A stretch of DNA of 64,000 nucleotides. Source: Zarea fungicola. Taxonomy: Eukaryota > Ascomycota > Sordariomycetes > Hypocreales > Cordycipitaceae. Positions 43,380-55,600 of this stretch are shown one piece after another. Under the pieces are notes generated by a model. The model was not told the DNA's origin, searched no databases, and saw only the letters and a program-made list of their open reading frames with translations. How positions within the stretch are numbered: the stretch's first letter is position 1; each line of letters starts with the position of its first letter. The translations under genes were made by a program, and so were the position numbers. The stretch spans positions 107,431-171,430 of the forward strand of contig FWCC01000114.1 of NCBI GenBank assembly GCA_900169235.1, written 5' to 3'.

Positions 43380-43743
43380 ATGCAATTCAACACAATCTCT
43401 GCTGCGGTCTTGACTGCTTTCCTCTTTCAGTCTCAGTAAGTTTCAAACTTTCTCATTGTAAAGCGTTGGTGATCAAACGCTAATATGTCTTGGGCTCACC
43501 TTTAGGGCTGTGTTGGCTGGTCATCAATGCAAATGCCAGGACCCCAGCGGCACTGGTCCTCAGTACAATGCTGCCACCCGATCATGCTGCTATGCTGACC
43601 CTGGCTGCGGTAACCTATTCGTTAGAATTGGCCCAAATAATCAGTGCATCGCCCAGAATGCCGGTCAAAACTGCCTTGACTCTGGAGCGTTTGTCAGATG
43701 CTGCAAATCGAAAGGTGCTCCGGGAGCTTATTGCTGGAAATAA
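43380..43743 (+). CDS. Small secreted cysteine-rich peptide
   Basis: Two exons, 43380-43435 and 43506-43743, with a 70-nt intron (GTAAGT...TTAG), give 97 aa. A signal peptide (MQFNTISAAVLTAFLFQSQAV) is followed by a mature part of about 75 residues with ten Cys in the order C-x-C, CC, C, C, C, CC, C. Landmarks are QCKCQDPSG, RSCCYADPGCG, QNCLDSG and RCCKSKGAPG, ending in YCWK. Even Cys number, small size, a secretion signal and an intron near the signal-peptide end are typical of fungal small secreted cysteine-rich proteins. I do not recognise a named family, and the spacing is not that of a hydrophobin. A plus-strand frame overlapping the 3' half (43490-43861) is treated as a shadow. Confidence 0.75.
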
Positions 43744-44423
43744 AGAACGAGCAGGGATACCGGGCCAGAGCATTCTCATCCACTTCGCTGACAATAAGCG
43801 TAAGATGCTCCAGTGCTTACGGGGTGCAATGGCTCATGTAGGTTCTTATTTCTCTGTCTAGTTTTTTTTTTGCCCAGGGTAGAGAAGGAAGTTGTTTTCT
43901 TCGCGGCCTCTCATTCCCTGTGGTATTTTTTATAGCTAGAGTAAGAGCAATTTGTTTCACACTTCTTATGCATATGAAATCTTCATAAATGTAACTCGCA
44001 ATAGTACGAGGTAGATGGTGTGCTAATAGCTAGCGATGTCGGTGTCTCTACTGCTGGCATATCAAATAATGACCGTGGGTTTATCACTCCACCCATAAGA
44101 TCCTTAATGAGGTCGATGGTTTCAACTCTGGCTCCACAGTTGGCAGAAATAGGACGCAGGATACCTTGATGTGGCCGTGAAATATCACAGACCTCGCAGA
44201 AACATGGTGGATGTTAGAGATGCTCGGTACTTCTCAGGTGAACTTAGGCCATCACAGCAATTCAAACCTGTTTCAAAACAAAAATGCGGGCCGCAATACT
44301 CCGAGAAACTTGTTGATTATTATATTATACTGATTCAACTGACTATAGCGAGTCTATCTGGTAGAGCAATGTAAGCGGTCTAGGGGCTGACCAAGTTTCC
44401 TCGGCAACATTTATGGCCCTGAA
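43744..44423. other. Intergenic between convergent genes
   Basis: 680 bp holding the 3' flanks of the Cys-rich gene (plus) and the monooxygenase (minus). No gene was recognised. Confidence 0.55.
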
Positions 44424-46251
44424 CTATGCGTTCGCTCTCTTACTTTCCGCAACAAGAGCCTTGACTTGTTCATTCTGATGCAAGATTTCCTCCCTCGCAC
44501 CATCCCATGTTTTTCTCTTTCCCGTCTCAAAGTAGCGAAAGGCATGGGCTGTTTCCACTCCATTGTTCATCAGATTGTACATCTTACGGTCCCGCAGCCA
44601 GAAGAGCCACCCTTTCCATCCCCAGCCAAGATTCTCCATACCGGTGCCAGCCGCCCGGTGCTGCCATTGCTGGAACTCCCATTGCTTCACAGAACCGACG
44701 TTGGTGGTGGGATCCAAGGCCCACCGACTTGCAACCCATTCTTGATGCCTGTCAATCCACCTTTCCATCTCGTCCCGAGATGGTGTCTGATGGATGCCGC
44801 GCCACACATTGCTAACAGCCATGGAAGTTACATCGGAAAAGGAAAACCCATTGTTCTTCCCGAATGCCGAATAACAGAGCATGACACATGAATCAGCATA
44901 GGCAGGAGGGAACAGATTCATGTAAAGACGATAGATGTCAGCGCCACCATACCCTTGCACATTGGGTCTGCTCGTTTCCATGAACGGTGCCGCTTGCCAG
45001 TCTGCCGCATAGCCAGTGCATAGGATCACGGCATCAATATCATCAAGAACCTGCCCATTTGCAAACTCTATCGACTTTGGGCCTGAAAACTTCTTGATTC
45101 CTGGCAGCGACTCAACTTTTCCTTCCTTTAACAGATCCATGACGCCTTCCCAGGAGCCCGGAAGTACCAAGCTGATTGATGGAAACGGTTCCAAGCCCCA
45201 TGCCTTGTCTAGTTTACCAAGCTCCGGCGTGTAATCCATGTAACGGCCCAGTCACCCAGTTTACGTGCAAGTCCTGGCACGTATCTCTGTAAAAACTGGC
45301 TGATTTGACGACGGCGCCATGTGATGACCAAATCCACAGGAACTCCATTTTGATATCTCCGGAACGGCAAAGCTCCTCTGCGATGGGAAACCCAGACCTT
45401 GGCAGCGTGCGGCACAAGGTTTGGGACGATGTCGCCAGACGTGCTAGTCAAGCCGATAACCACTACATTCTTATTTTTGAATTGTTCCGGACTGTTGTTG
45501 AATTAGTAGAGAAGGAATTATTTGGAGTGAATATGGTGGCACCACTGGCTAACCTCCGATACTGCTGGGAATGCATAATGATTCCCTGGTAATTATCCTG
45601 CCCCGGAAACACGGGAACATTGGCTTTGGTTTGATACCCATGGCAAAAAGCGACTTTATCGACTTCTGTAGAGTAAATTTGCTCACCGCGTTGGACTTGG
45701 AGAACCCATTTAGTGTCATCCTGATTTCGCGTCACTTTCAGCACGTTTGAACTGAAGACAATGTCTTTCAATAAATCAAAGTGCGTTGCGTATTCTTTCA
45801 TAAACTCCTGAAACTCTGCTGCCTTCATAAAGGTAGGAAATCCTGTTTTGGCAAATCAATTTTCGCTCAATTCTCGGTTGATGCGATAAAAGTGACAGGG
45901 ACAGTCAGACATACTATCGGGCATCGGATAGTCAGAGTAACCACACGTAAATTTAGAAATGTTTGCCACAGTGCCTTGAACGCCGTTGTCAGTGACGCAC
46001 TATTATATGATGGAATCGGCAGATTACTGACTTGGCAGTGCAGTTGTATAGTTGACATTGTCCGAGTATGCCCATAGACCACCGACGCCATCGCGTCGCT
46101 CATAGGCTGTAACGTCAAATCCGTCATCGCGCAGGGCTTTGAGCATTGACAGCCCCGAAGCGCCTACTTATCATCAGTTCAAGCTACGACAGATGATTCT
46201 GTGCGTCTCACCAGCTCCGATAACTGCTACCTTCATCTTGCCCATAGCCAT
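44424..46251 (-). CDS. Flavin-containing monooxygenase (FMO/Baeyer-Villiger-like), six exons
   Basis: Minus-strand exons are 46251-46212, 46163-46032, 45974-45915, 45842-45554, 45491-45265 and 45208-44424. Introns are 48-72 nt and GT-AG throughout, giving 510 aa. Motifs appear in order: MKVAVIGAGASGLSMLKAL (FAD Rossmann GxGxxG), GGLWAYSD, CGYSDYPMPD, VAFCHGYQTKANVP, a second nucleotide site VVVIGLTSTSGDI (NADPH), a WVSHRRGALPF segment, and the late LCTGYAADW motif (the ATGY box of FMOs). The last intron (45209-45264, GTAAAC...ACTAG) removes what otherwise looks like a frameshift. The enzyme would use NADPH and O2 for N-, S- or Baeyer-Villiger oxygenation. It is codirectional with the NRPS gene, whose stop lies 435 bp upstream, so it is the best candidate tailoring oxygenase for the peptide. 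An upstream ATG two codons before MGKM is used as start; either is possible. Confidence 0.88.
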
Positions 46252-46686
46252 TGCTTCAAATGAGGGTGTTTGTTTTGAGAAGAACGCAGGAGGCCGGGGT
46301 TATCGCCATGTCAGCAACGTGGCTCAGCCTGCGGCAATCTTTACCCCATGCAATCTCACTGCCGCGAATCATGTAAGCAGCTTATGTTAGTCGCAGGTCA
46401 CAATTGCGAGCACTTTTTTGTCCAGAGGAATTAAATGCGATTGATAGAAACCTGAGAGAGGCTTTTTGGTTTTATTTCTCCATAGTCAATATTGTGTTTA
46501 TATCCCTTTTACAGGTCTAATTCCTGCCGGTTCACCATTTTCTGCTCTCTGTCGAATGCATCACACACAGAAGCCCAGTAGCGCGAGCTTGCAATTAAAA
46601 TGAGATGTACTGATTCTAACGTGAAAAAAATTGCCAAAAGCTGTGCTTCGCACCCTCTACACTTTCAGTAGCTAGCTCATCCGCTT
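46252..46686. promoter_or_regulatory. Spacer between NRPS 3' end and monooxygenase start
   Basis: 435 bp that must contain the NRPS terminator region and the monooxygenase promoter. No distinctive motif was seen. Confidence 0.5.
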
Positions 46687-49600
46687 TTAACTGGTCCGTA
46701 AACTTGATCGTCCAATAGTGGCTTCATCTACGCGGCCAAAGTCTGCCGCCGACTTTTGTATGAACCCAATGCGCTGCAGATATCGCACACTGCTCTTGAT
46801 TGCATCTCTAGTTGCTGCATGAGGTAAGATTTCTGGCAATACCTCCTTTACCTGAGTGGCTGACTTTGGGCGCTCAAGGAAGTCTTGTACAGCCCATAAA
46901 GGGTGTTTCTCCTGCATCTCCCCCATCTGCCGCTGTGCTTCCTCGAGCCATTTCGCATAGGGTGACATCATCAATTCCAGACCCGTCTCTTCGCCAACTA
47001 TTTTCCACAGTTCATTCATGGATATGCCGTTGGTAATCTCGGTAAAAGCGTCCACGCCCTGATGGCTAAAGAGTGGCCGGATAATGGCAGCAGCAACTTC
47101 ATCCACCGCCGCAAGCTGTACCCAATCTTGCCCCTCGTCTAATTGCGGTGCTTGACGCAGGGCAACGGATGCAGCGACAAGACGCCATAGGAAATCGTCT
47201 ACATTGGCGACTCCAAACGATGCGGTGCCAATAATGAGACCAGGCTTGACCACCGCGATGCGGTTCTGGTCAGCTGGTAGCTTGTTTGCCAACTCACACA
47301 CAATACTTTCCGAAATGAACTTGGTTTGCGAGTAGCCATTTTGATGGGCAAGTTCATTGCACATCTCTCTAGCAGACTGTGTCCCATTGCGTTTGGAACC
47401 AGTGCCTCCGGAAACAAAAATAAATTTCGGCTGCCTGGGCGAGGCGATGGTAGCTTGGAGCAGGCGAATCGTGGAGGTGATATTTTCGGCCTTTAATGCA
47501 TGAAAGTCGGCGCTCCAGTTGACAACCGCGCCATTATGGATAATGGCATCCATGTTGCCAGCAGTAGAGAGGCCCAAAAGGCGTGAGTATTGACCTGCGC
47601 TCAGACCGAGCTGGTCCTTCCCTAGGTCACCTAACCAAACTTCAATCTTGGCTTCATATTCGGGCATCCACCATCCCGCTATTTCGGCAGTCATCTTGAC
47701 TCGTTCAACACCATGCGCTACTGTATCGGCACGAGCGAGGACAACGACTGTGGCAACTTGGTCCTGTTTTACCGACTCGTGAAGGAGCTCTGTGCCCAAA
47801 TAACCGGTCGCGCCGGTCAAGAAGATGGTAGCTTCCTGTGGAAGAATCGTGCAACAATGGTGTTGTAGAGTTTCAATATCGGAGAGACTCTCAATCGCAG
47901 AAGTAATTTCACCGTAAAAGTCATGCATTATCCCATCTGATTCCTTGGCGCCATTTCTTTGTGTTTCGATCGCTCTGGCCATCGTTTCAATCGTAGTTTT
48001 GGAGCTTCCAAAGACGGACAGTCCAATTCCATCGCCATGGGCTGCTTTGATGAGCTGGACCAAAGAAACAATTCTAATCGAGTCGCCTCCGAGACTGTAA
48101 AAATTGTCTGTCGCGCCAATTGAGCTTGCTGGCACGCCCAGCACCCGCGACCAGTAGCCCTGGATCTCCAACTCCAACGGACCCTGGCATTTTCTCGATG
48201 TGTGATCACGGGAAACGCTGTATTTAAGCAAATCAGAGGGATTTAAGGCAGATAAAGTGGCTTTGAGTGCCCGGCGGTCAAGCTTTCCAGTACTTGTTTG
48301 TGGTATGTCGTCCAGAGGAATAAAATATTGTGGTCTTAAGGCGGCAGGAAGGCGCAGGGACATGAACTCGAGAGCCTCGGCAAAAAGAGCGCCGACTTCC
48401 TTGTCTGATGGCTTGCCTGTGCCAAAGTCAACAAATGCCGCCAGTGCCTTTGTAGATCCAGATTCGACAATGTCAACCGCAACCTGCTTGACGCCTTGAA
48501 TGGCACTTGACAAATGGAATTCAATTTCTCCAGTTTCAATCCTCTGCCCGCGAAGTTTGAGCTGCGAGTCCTTTCTGCCCATGTAGTCAAATGTGCCATC
48601 TGCATTGCGACGGACAAGATCGCCGGTCAGATATCCTCTGCCGGAATGACTGCCAGGCAACCAATCGATATTCTCGAGCCATTTGGCTTCATCCTTGGCA
48701 GTGGCATTGCGGTAACCTCGGGCGAGTAGAGGACCTTGGATTAAAAGTTCACCCATGCAACCAACAGGTACCATCTCTTTCGGATTCGCGGGATCCACGA
48801 CCCAAAATGCAGACAGCAATGGGTGCCCAATATTTGTAGACTTGCCATCGTACCCAAGACGTGGCTTCCACGAGCAAATCGACGACTCCGCCGGGCCGTA
48901 CAAGCCATGAAGATCAACCGAGTTTTTCCACTTATTCGCGACCGCCTCACCAACTGCCTCACCGCCAAGGCAAACAGTTTTGAGGCTGGGTACATCATGA
49001 GGCGACAAGAGGTTTGCGATTGTTGGTGTCAGGAACACCCAGTTTGCTTGTGTGGAGTTGATGCTCTCGGCCAGTTCATGTATGCGCGAGTAATCCGAGG
49101 GAACACACACGCAGCCGCCGCGCATTAGTGTGACAAGAATGTCCAAGATTCCCACATCAAATATATAGGATGAAAACTGGAAAACTCTTGTGCCAGGGCC
49201 AATCTTGAGAGATTCACCATATCCATCCGCAGAAGAGCATATAGCGCTATGCGAAATCTCCACGCCCTTTGGTTTGCCAGTGGTGCCGGATGTGAAAATT
49301 ATGAAGCTGCAGTCCGCCGGGCCAGTTTCTTCTCGCTTCAATAGAGCGTTTTGAGGGAGAGCTGTGATTGCATCTTCGTTGATGATCAGTATGTCTACCG
49401 CCACAAACGACGCCAGTTTCTTGAAGCAGCTCTTTGATGCAAGAATGAGTGGCGCGCTCACATCTGCAATTAGTGTTTCGAGTCGTTTGATTGGAGCTTC
49501 TGGGTCAAGAGGCACAAAGGCACCGCCAGCCATCTGAATACCCAACATGGCAACAACTGCCCACGCCGATTTCACGAAGCAAACCGGGACCACGACATTG

Positions 49601-52600
49601 GGACCAATGCCGCGCTGCTGGAGCATTACTGCCAACGGTCGAGCAGCCTTGTAGAGCTCCGCATAAGTAAAGGTTGCATCCCACGAATTAACGGCTGGAA
49701 TATTTCCATTTAATTCGACCTGTTGTTCAAATTGCCCATGAACACAGGCCGCAGAGGCTGGCCTCAGATTGCTATTCTCCAGGGCGTGGTCTTTGTCCCA
49801 TTGGCAAACAAAGGACACATCGGACAGAAGAGATTGCGGATGAGAAAAGACTTGCTGGAGGACATGCTGGAATTGGTTTGAAAATGCTACAATCTCATCT
49901 TCAGCGACAACACTGGAGTCGTATGTGAAGAGAAGATCGATTGAGCATTCGCCAGAAAAACACTGCGCCACAAGAGGGTAGTTGAAGAAGTTTTGCGAGG
50001 CTTCCTCATCAAGTACATCTTCAACTGATTGATAGAAGAATAAACTACCGCTCTTTTTATCGTTCTTTTTGTCGTCCGCCCGTGTGGTATTAGCTGCCTG
50101 GATAATCAGCAGGCTTGTAAAGTCACATGCCGACTTTTCCACTGTTCCAAGTTTGGCAATATTCTGCAAGCCGAATTGTTCATATGCGGCATCATTAGAC
50201 GCTTCATTCTGCACAACGGCTAAGAGATCCATAACGCGCTTGCTCCTATCGATGGCAACGCAAAAGGGGATGGTTGCAATCATGGGACCAGGCATCTGCT
50301 CCAGTCCAGCTACGGATGCTTGACGGCCAGAAACGGTACTGCCAAAGCACACTCTCTCTGTTCCTGAGTACCGTTCCAAGACAAGTGCCCACGCAGTACG
50401 AATAAAATTCGCATTTGTAACCGGGATTTCCACATTCTTGGTGAAGGCGACACTCCTTTTCCATGTCTTGGTCTGTCGTTCGGCACAGTTTTCTTTCGGT
50501 CTGGATGGAAAGGAAGAGGGAATCGCATCGCAGAGTTTTGTTTTCCAATAGGCACTTGCACTCTTTTCATCAATGCTGTTGATATACTTGACGAACCCAG
50601 AGAATGGTTGCGGAGGTGAAACCCCTCTCCTGTAGTAGAAATTCTCCAGTGCCTGAAAAACGAGAGAAAATACCCAGCCATCGTAGATCGAGTGGTGCAT
50701 CATGAATGAAAATGTGCCTGTTCCATCCGATGTAGACTCAATCGAGTAATAGCAAAGTCGTGAGCCATACCCAATCTTGTTCACATCGAGGTCAAACTGC
50801 TCACTCCATGTAGCCTCCTCTTTGACAATGACTTGAAACGCTTTACCGTCAACGAGGACAATTCTAGTACGAGTATTCTCATACAAGCTGATTACTTGAT
50901 TCCAAGCATTCTTGAACCTGTGGATATCCACTTCTGCTCTGAGAGGTATGGAGACCTTGTTGATGTATGAACCTGGTTGCGTAACCGTGAGAGACATCAA
51001 GCCTTCCTGCATTGCAGTACAAGGATACACATCTTCAATACTCTTGACATCTTCAATATCGCACAATTTGGCTACTGAAGCGACGAAATGTCCAACATCA
51101 TTAGTGCCAAGCAGGCTGAATGGTGGCGCTGTGAAGACAACGTTATCATTTTCGCCTCCGATGGCAACAGCCATGTCTGCGAGCACTGGTGTCTGAAACA
51201 CAGTTCTAGCCGTCAATTGTAGACCATTTCTACGCGCTTGACTAGCGAGTTGAATTGCGCTAAACGAATCGCCACCTATGAGGAAGAAATTGTCCTCTGA
51301 GCTAATGTCCTCTACTTCCAGAGACAGGGCGGAGGCCCATAGCTCACGCAGCTCGGCTTCCACACTGTTGGCTGGCATAGCCATTTTTTTCCTCTGTATT
51401 TCAACGGATGGGAACACTTCTGGTAAAGACCGATCGGTTGCACTCTGTTTCTGCTGCCCGTCAATTGAGGGAAGGATGTGACCAACTGTCTGTTCGGGGT
51501 TGACTATGAGCTGATGAATGGCTGTTTCAAGGTGAGCTGAAAGCTCTGAAGCCTCTTTCTCAGACATGCAATAGGTGTTGTAGATGTACGATATGCGCAA
51601 ACTTGACTCCAGCATTTGACAGTTCACGATAAGGGGAAACCCATCGTATCGTGCAGCAGCTTCGAGCAGTCCTTCATCCTCCGAAACTGGAGGCTCCAAG
51701 ATTGAAACAGACTCAGCACCAAGTTGTTGGAGCTGTGCTTCAATACTTTGTGCAGGCTGTATCACAAGTACATGTCCACAATCAATAGCTTCCTTGAAAC
51801 CAGTACAGAGCTTCGCAATATTATGCAGCCCATATTGTTCATGAGGAATTATTTCAGTCGCCAGTTTTTGAACATCCTGCAATAAACTCTTGACTTGCTG
51901 GCTGTCATTCACGTGGACTCGGAAAGGGATGATGCTAATGGTGAGACCAGGCATGTGCTCAATGCCGTCGACGGCAGCCAGACGGCCACTCATGGTATCA
52001 GAGAAGCAGACGTCATCGGTGGCGCAGTGCCGTGAAAGTACAATGGCCCACGCAGCACGAACAATTGAGGGAACTGTTATTGATGAGTCTCTCAGCGGTG
52101 GCATTGATGTAGATCGGACAAGAAGTCTGGGATCATGGATGCCACCAGTCGTTGGACCACGCCTGGGGAACATGGATTGCTTTGCGCCATCCAGTTGCCC
52201 GATCCAGAACTCCTTCGTCAACCCTTCATCTTGCAATTGAATATAGTCGATAAACGCAGTATAAGGCGCATGAACCCTGGGGCGCTGAAGTGTGTACGCA
52301 TCATGGAGGGCCATGAGGAGAATGTTGATAGACCAGCCATCAAATATCGAGTGCTGCATTGCCAAGATCAAGGTAATTCCTTCTTCATCTCTTACCAAGT
52401 TAGCCCTACAGAGCGGTGTACCATAAATCATATCTGTTTCCAGCAATGCCGCCCGTGCATCGGATGTACTCCGCACGTTCTCGACTTTGCTAATGCATGG
52501 TTGTCGTGTTTCAAGAACAGTCTGCCAGGTCTTCCCCGACGCCGAAACGAGCCGTGTTCTCAGATTGATAGAGTTGTTGACAGTCATATTCCAGGCGCTA

Positions 52601-55600
52601 ATGAAACGATCCATGTCCACGTTCCTCAGTACTTTAAAACTGTGAAGTGCAACGTATGATCCGGATGTTTTCTCCGCCGCAGCTATAAGCCTTTCTTGCA
52701 TGGGGGTTGAGGGGTAAATGTCGATAATTTTTTCACCGGGAAGCAGCTGGATCGACTCCTTGACCTGTTTGATGATGGAATCTCTGTTCTGTTCCGGAAG
52801 AAGGCCGAATGCCTCAATTTCACGCTTTTCGCCAAATGACTCCCCAACGGTGAGTGCTAGGTCACATAATTTCGGTTTTCGGAATACATCTTGCACAGTC
52901 AGGCTCATATTTAACTTGCGTGCCTGGCTAACCAATTCCATGGCAGCAATTGAATCGCCACCGATGGCAAGAAAGCTGTCATGCTTGCCAATATCCACTG
53001 CATCACGGTTTAAAACATTTGCCCACAGGTCTCTCAGCTTCAATTCTTTTTCTGTACTCGGCCTGGTTTTTGTTGCTGCTTGAAAAGAATATTCCGTGAG
53101 CTGCTTCGAGGTCAAGGCCATTCCCATTGACCGAAGGCTCTTTCTGTCGGTCTTCATAGATTGTAGGCGAGGAATATTGGAGATTGGAATGTACATGGAA
53201 GGAATCATGTACGGCGGTAGGGTCTCATTTAGGCTGCTGATGAGGGCAGTCATAGAGGTCACCATCCGATCGTCGACTGGCAAGACAGCGGCTTCGTCGG
53301 TGTCCAGCCCACTTTCCGGGGATTGAATGAAGGCTGCCAGGAACTCCCGCGTTTCTAGACGAAGAACCTCCACAGCGACACCAGAAATCGCTGGTAGGGC
53401 GATTTTAATGGCCGTCTCAACTTCACCTAGTTCAATTCGTCTCCCTCTAATCTTGATCTGCGTGTCTTTTCGGGACACAAACTCAATATTTCCATCCGGC
53501 GAGAATCTGACCAAATCGCCCGTTTTGTAAAATCTCCGTGTATCTCCTTCGCATCTCGGCATCCAATCGATATCCTTCAGGAATGACTTTTCCGTCGCGG
53601 CTTCATTCTTCAGATAGCCACGCGCGAGACAGTGCCCATGCAGTACAAGTTCCCCAACGCAGCCAACCGGAGTGAGTCTGTTGTGGTCATCTGGCTCGAC
53701 AATCCAGCAGTCTGTATTGAAGCCCTTACCAATCATTGTTGGCTGGGTGTCAGGCGACTCCACGGTGAGCATGGTGTTAGAAACGGCAGCCTCTGTTGGA
53801 CCATATCCGAACATGAGCTTGACTCTGCCGTACCACATATCTTGCGCATCCTTGGAGATGGCTTCTGCTCCCATAACAAGTGTCTTGAGAGTTTTTAAAT
53901 CTCTTGGATTAAGGGTTCGTGCAAAAGTAGGGGTCAGAATTGTAAAGTTGACATGCGAAGAATTCATGAAACTCGTGCAGTCATAAAGGCGTTCCTCGTC
54001 GGTCGGGGAACATACCGTACCACCAGCAATCAAGGTTCCAAAAGTCTCGATTATGGTGACGTCAAACATGTAGCTGCTAAATTGTAACATTCTCGTCTCT
54101 TTGGTAATTCCGTAAGCTTTGATGTGCGCCAACATGGACATCGATACAGCAGCATGTTCGAGAACGATGCCCTTTGGCTTTCCTGTCGAACCAGAGGTGA
54201 AAAAACAATACACGGGAGAGCTCGGCGATACTTTTGGAAGAGATACCTCGGAGGTTTCAGCAGGTACATCGACGAAAAATGATTGAGAAAGCTCAATCGG
54301 CGTGATCAAGAGGTCATTGCAGCTTTTTCGTTGCAAAGGAGACACTACCATCACCTCTGCCTCAGTCTCTTCAATTAACATCTGCCTTCTTGTAGCAGGA
54401 TAGGAACTGTCAAGAGGTAGAAACGCAGCACCTGCTTTCAAGATTGCAACAATTGCAACAATGGCCCACATAGATTTTTCGAACAGAAATGGTACAATCA
54501 TGCCTTCCTTGACACCCTTCAGTACAAGATACTGAGCAAATAATGTCGAGTATGTATCCAAGGTCTTGTTGCTCATGCTACCAGCGGTTGTAACGATGGC
54601 GGTATTCTCGGGTCGTGCTTGAAGTGCCTCCGAAAGCAGTTCGTGCAGGCAGGCATCCACCGGCTCAGCGACAGTTTCGCTGTTCCAGCGCCTGACTTGT
54701 TGGGCATCCCAATCTCCCGCTACGGACAGATCCCCGACTGTCAAAGAGCCAGGCTCATTCAACTGCTCAACAATATGGGCATACTGGTATGTTAGTGCCT
54801 CGATTTGACGGTCGCAGAATACGTCGCCGTCAAAGGTGAAGTATGTCGCGAAGCTATCCGCCCGCGTCTCTACTTGGAGAGATAAAGTGTAGTTCAGATA
54901 CTCGGATAAGGCTCCTTCTATTGCATTTTCGAGAGATATCAATCTTTTTGGCCCATTTTGGAAAAATTCGTGTGTGAACGGTTGGATAGCAAGAAGACTC
55001 GTAAAGTTGCAAGCTTCCTTGGCGTCTGCGCTGACTTTGGCAATGTTAGACAACCCAAATTGTTCAAACTCAATGGCCTCGGCCGATGCCTTTTGTAGCT
55101 CATTGAGCATTTCCTTGATGGGCTGCCCGGCCGTCAAGTGTATGTGTGCAGGAATAGTCGCGAGTGTAAGGCCTGGCATCTTTTCAATGCCACGAAGGTC
55201 AGACTGACGACCAGAATGAACCTGTCCAAAACATATGTCGTCCGAGTCAGAGTACTTGGCCAAGAGAATTCCCCAAGCCGCTCGTAAAATTGTGGCTTGT
55301 GTAATTGAGGATGTGCGATTTGGTGTCATGGAATGTGTATGAATGGAATGAATTGCACGTTTCCGCTTCTTGCTGACTGGTAAGGGGGGTGGGAAAATCG
55401 AGGGCTTGACGTCTTTCATCTCTCTTCTCCAATATTCGACTGCTTTTTCTTCGTTGACATTTTTTAAGCTTTGAATAAAAGCACTGTGTGGTGTTAAAGC
55501 GAGTTCACAGTCCAAGTTTTCGTATAATTGCTGGGCCACGTCGGTAATGATGCCCATAGTCCAGCCGTCGTAGGTGGCATGGTGTAGACTCCAAACGAAG

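Noticed and set aside
44424..46251. Monooxygenase as two genes or a pseudogene
   Set aside because: Five short GT-AG introns, including 45209-45264, give one continuous 510-aa protein with FAD, NADPH and ATGY-type motifs.
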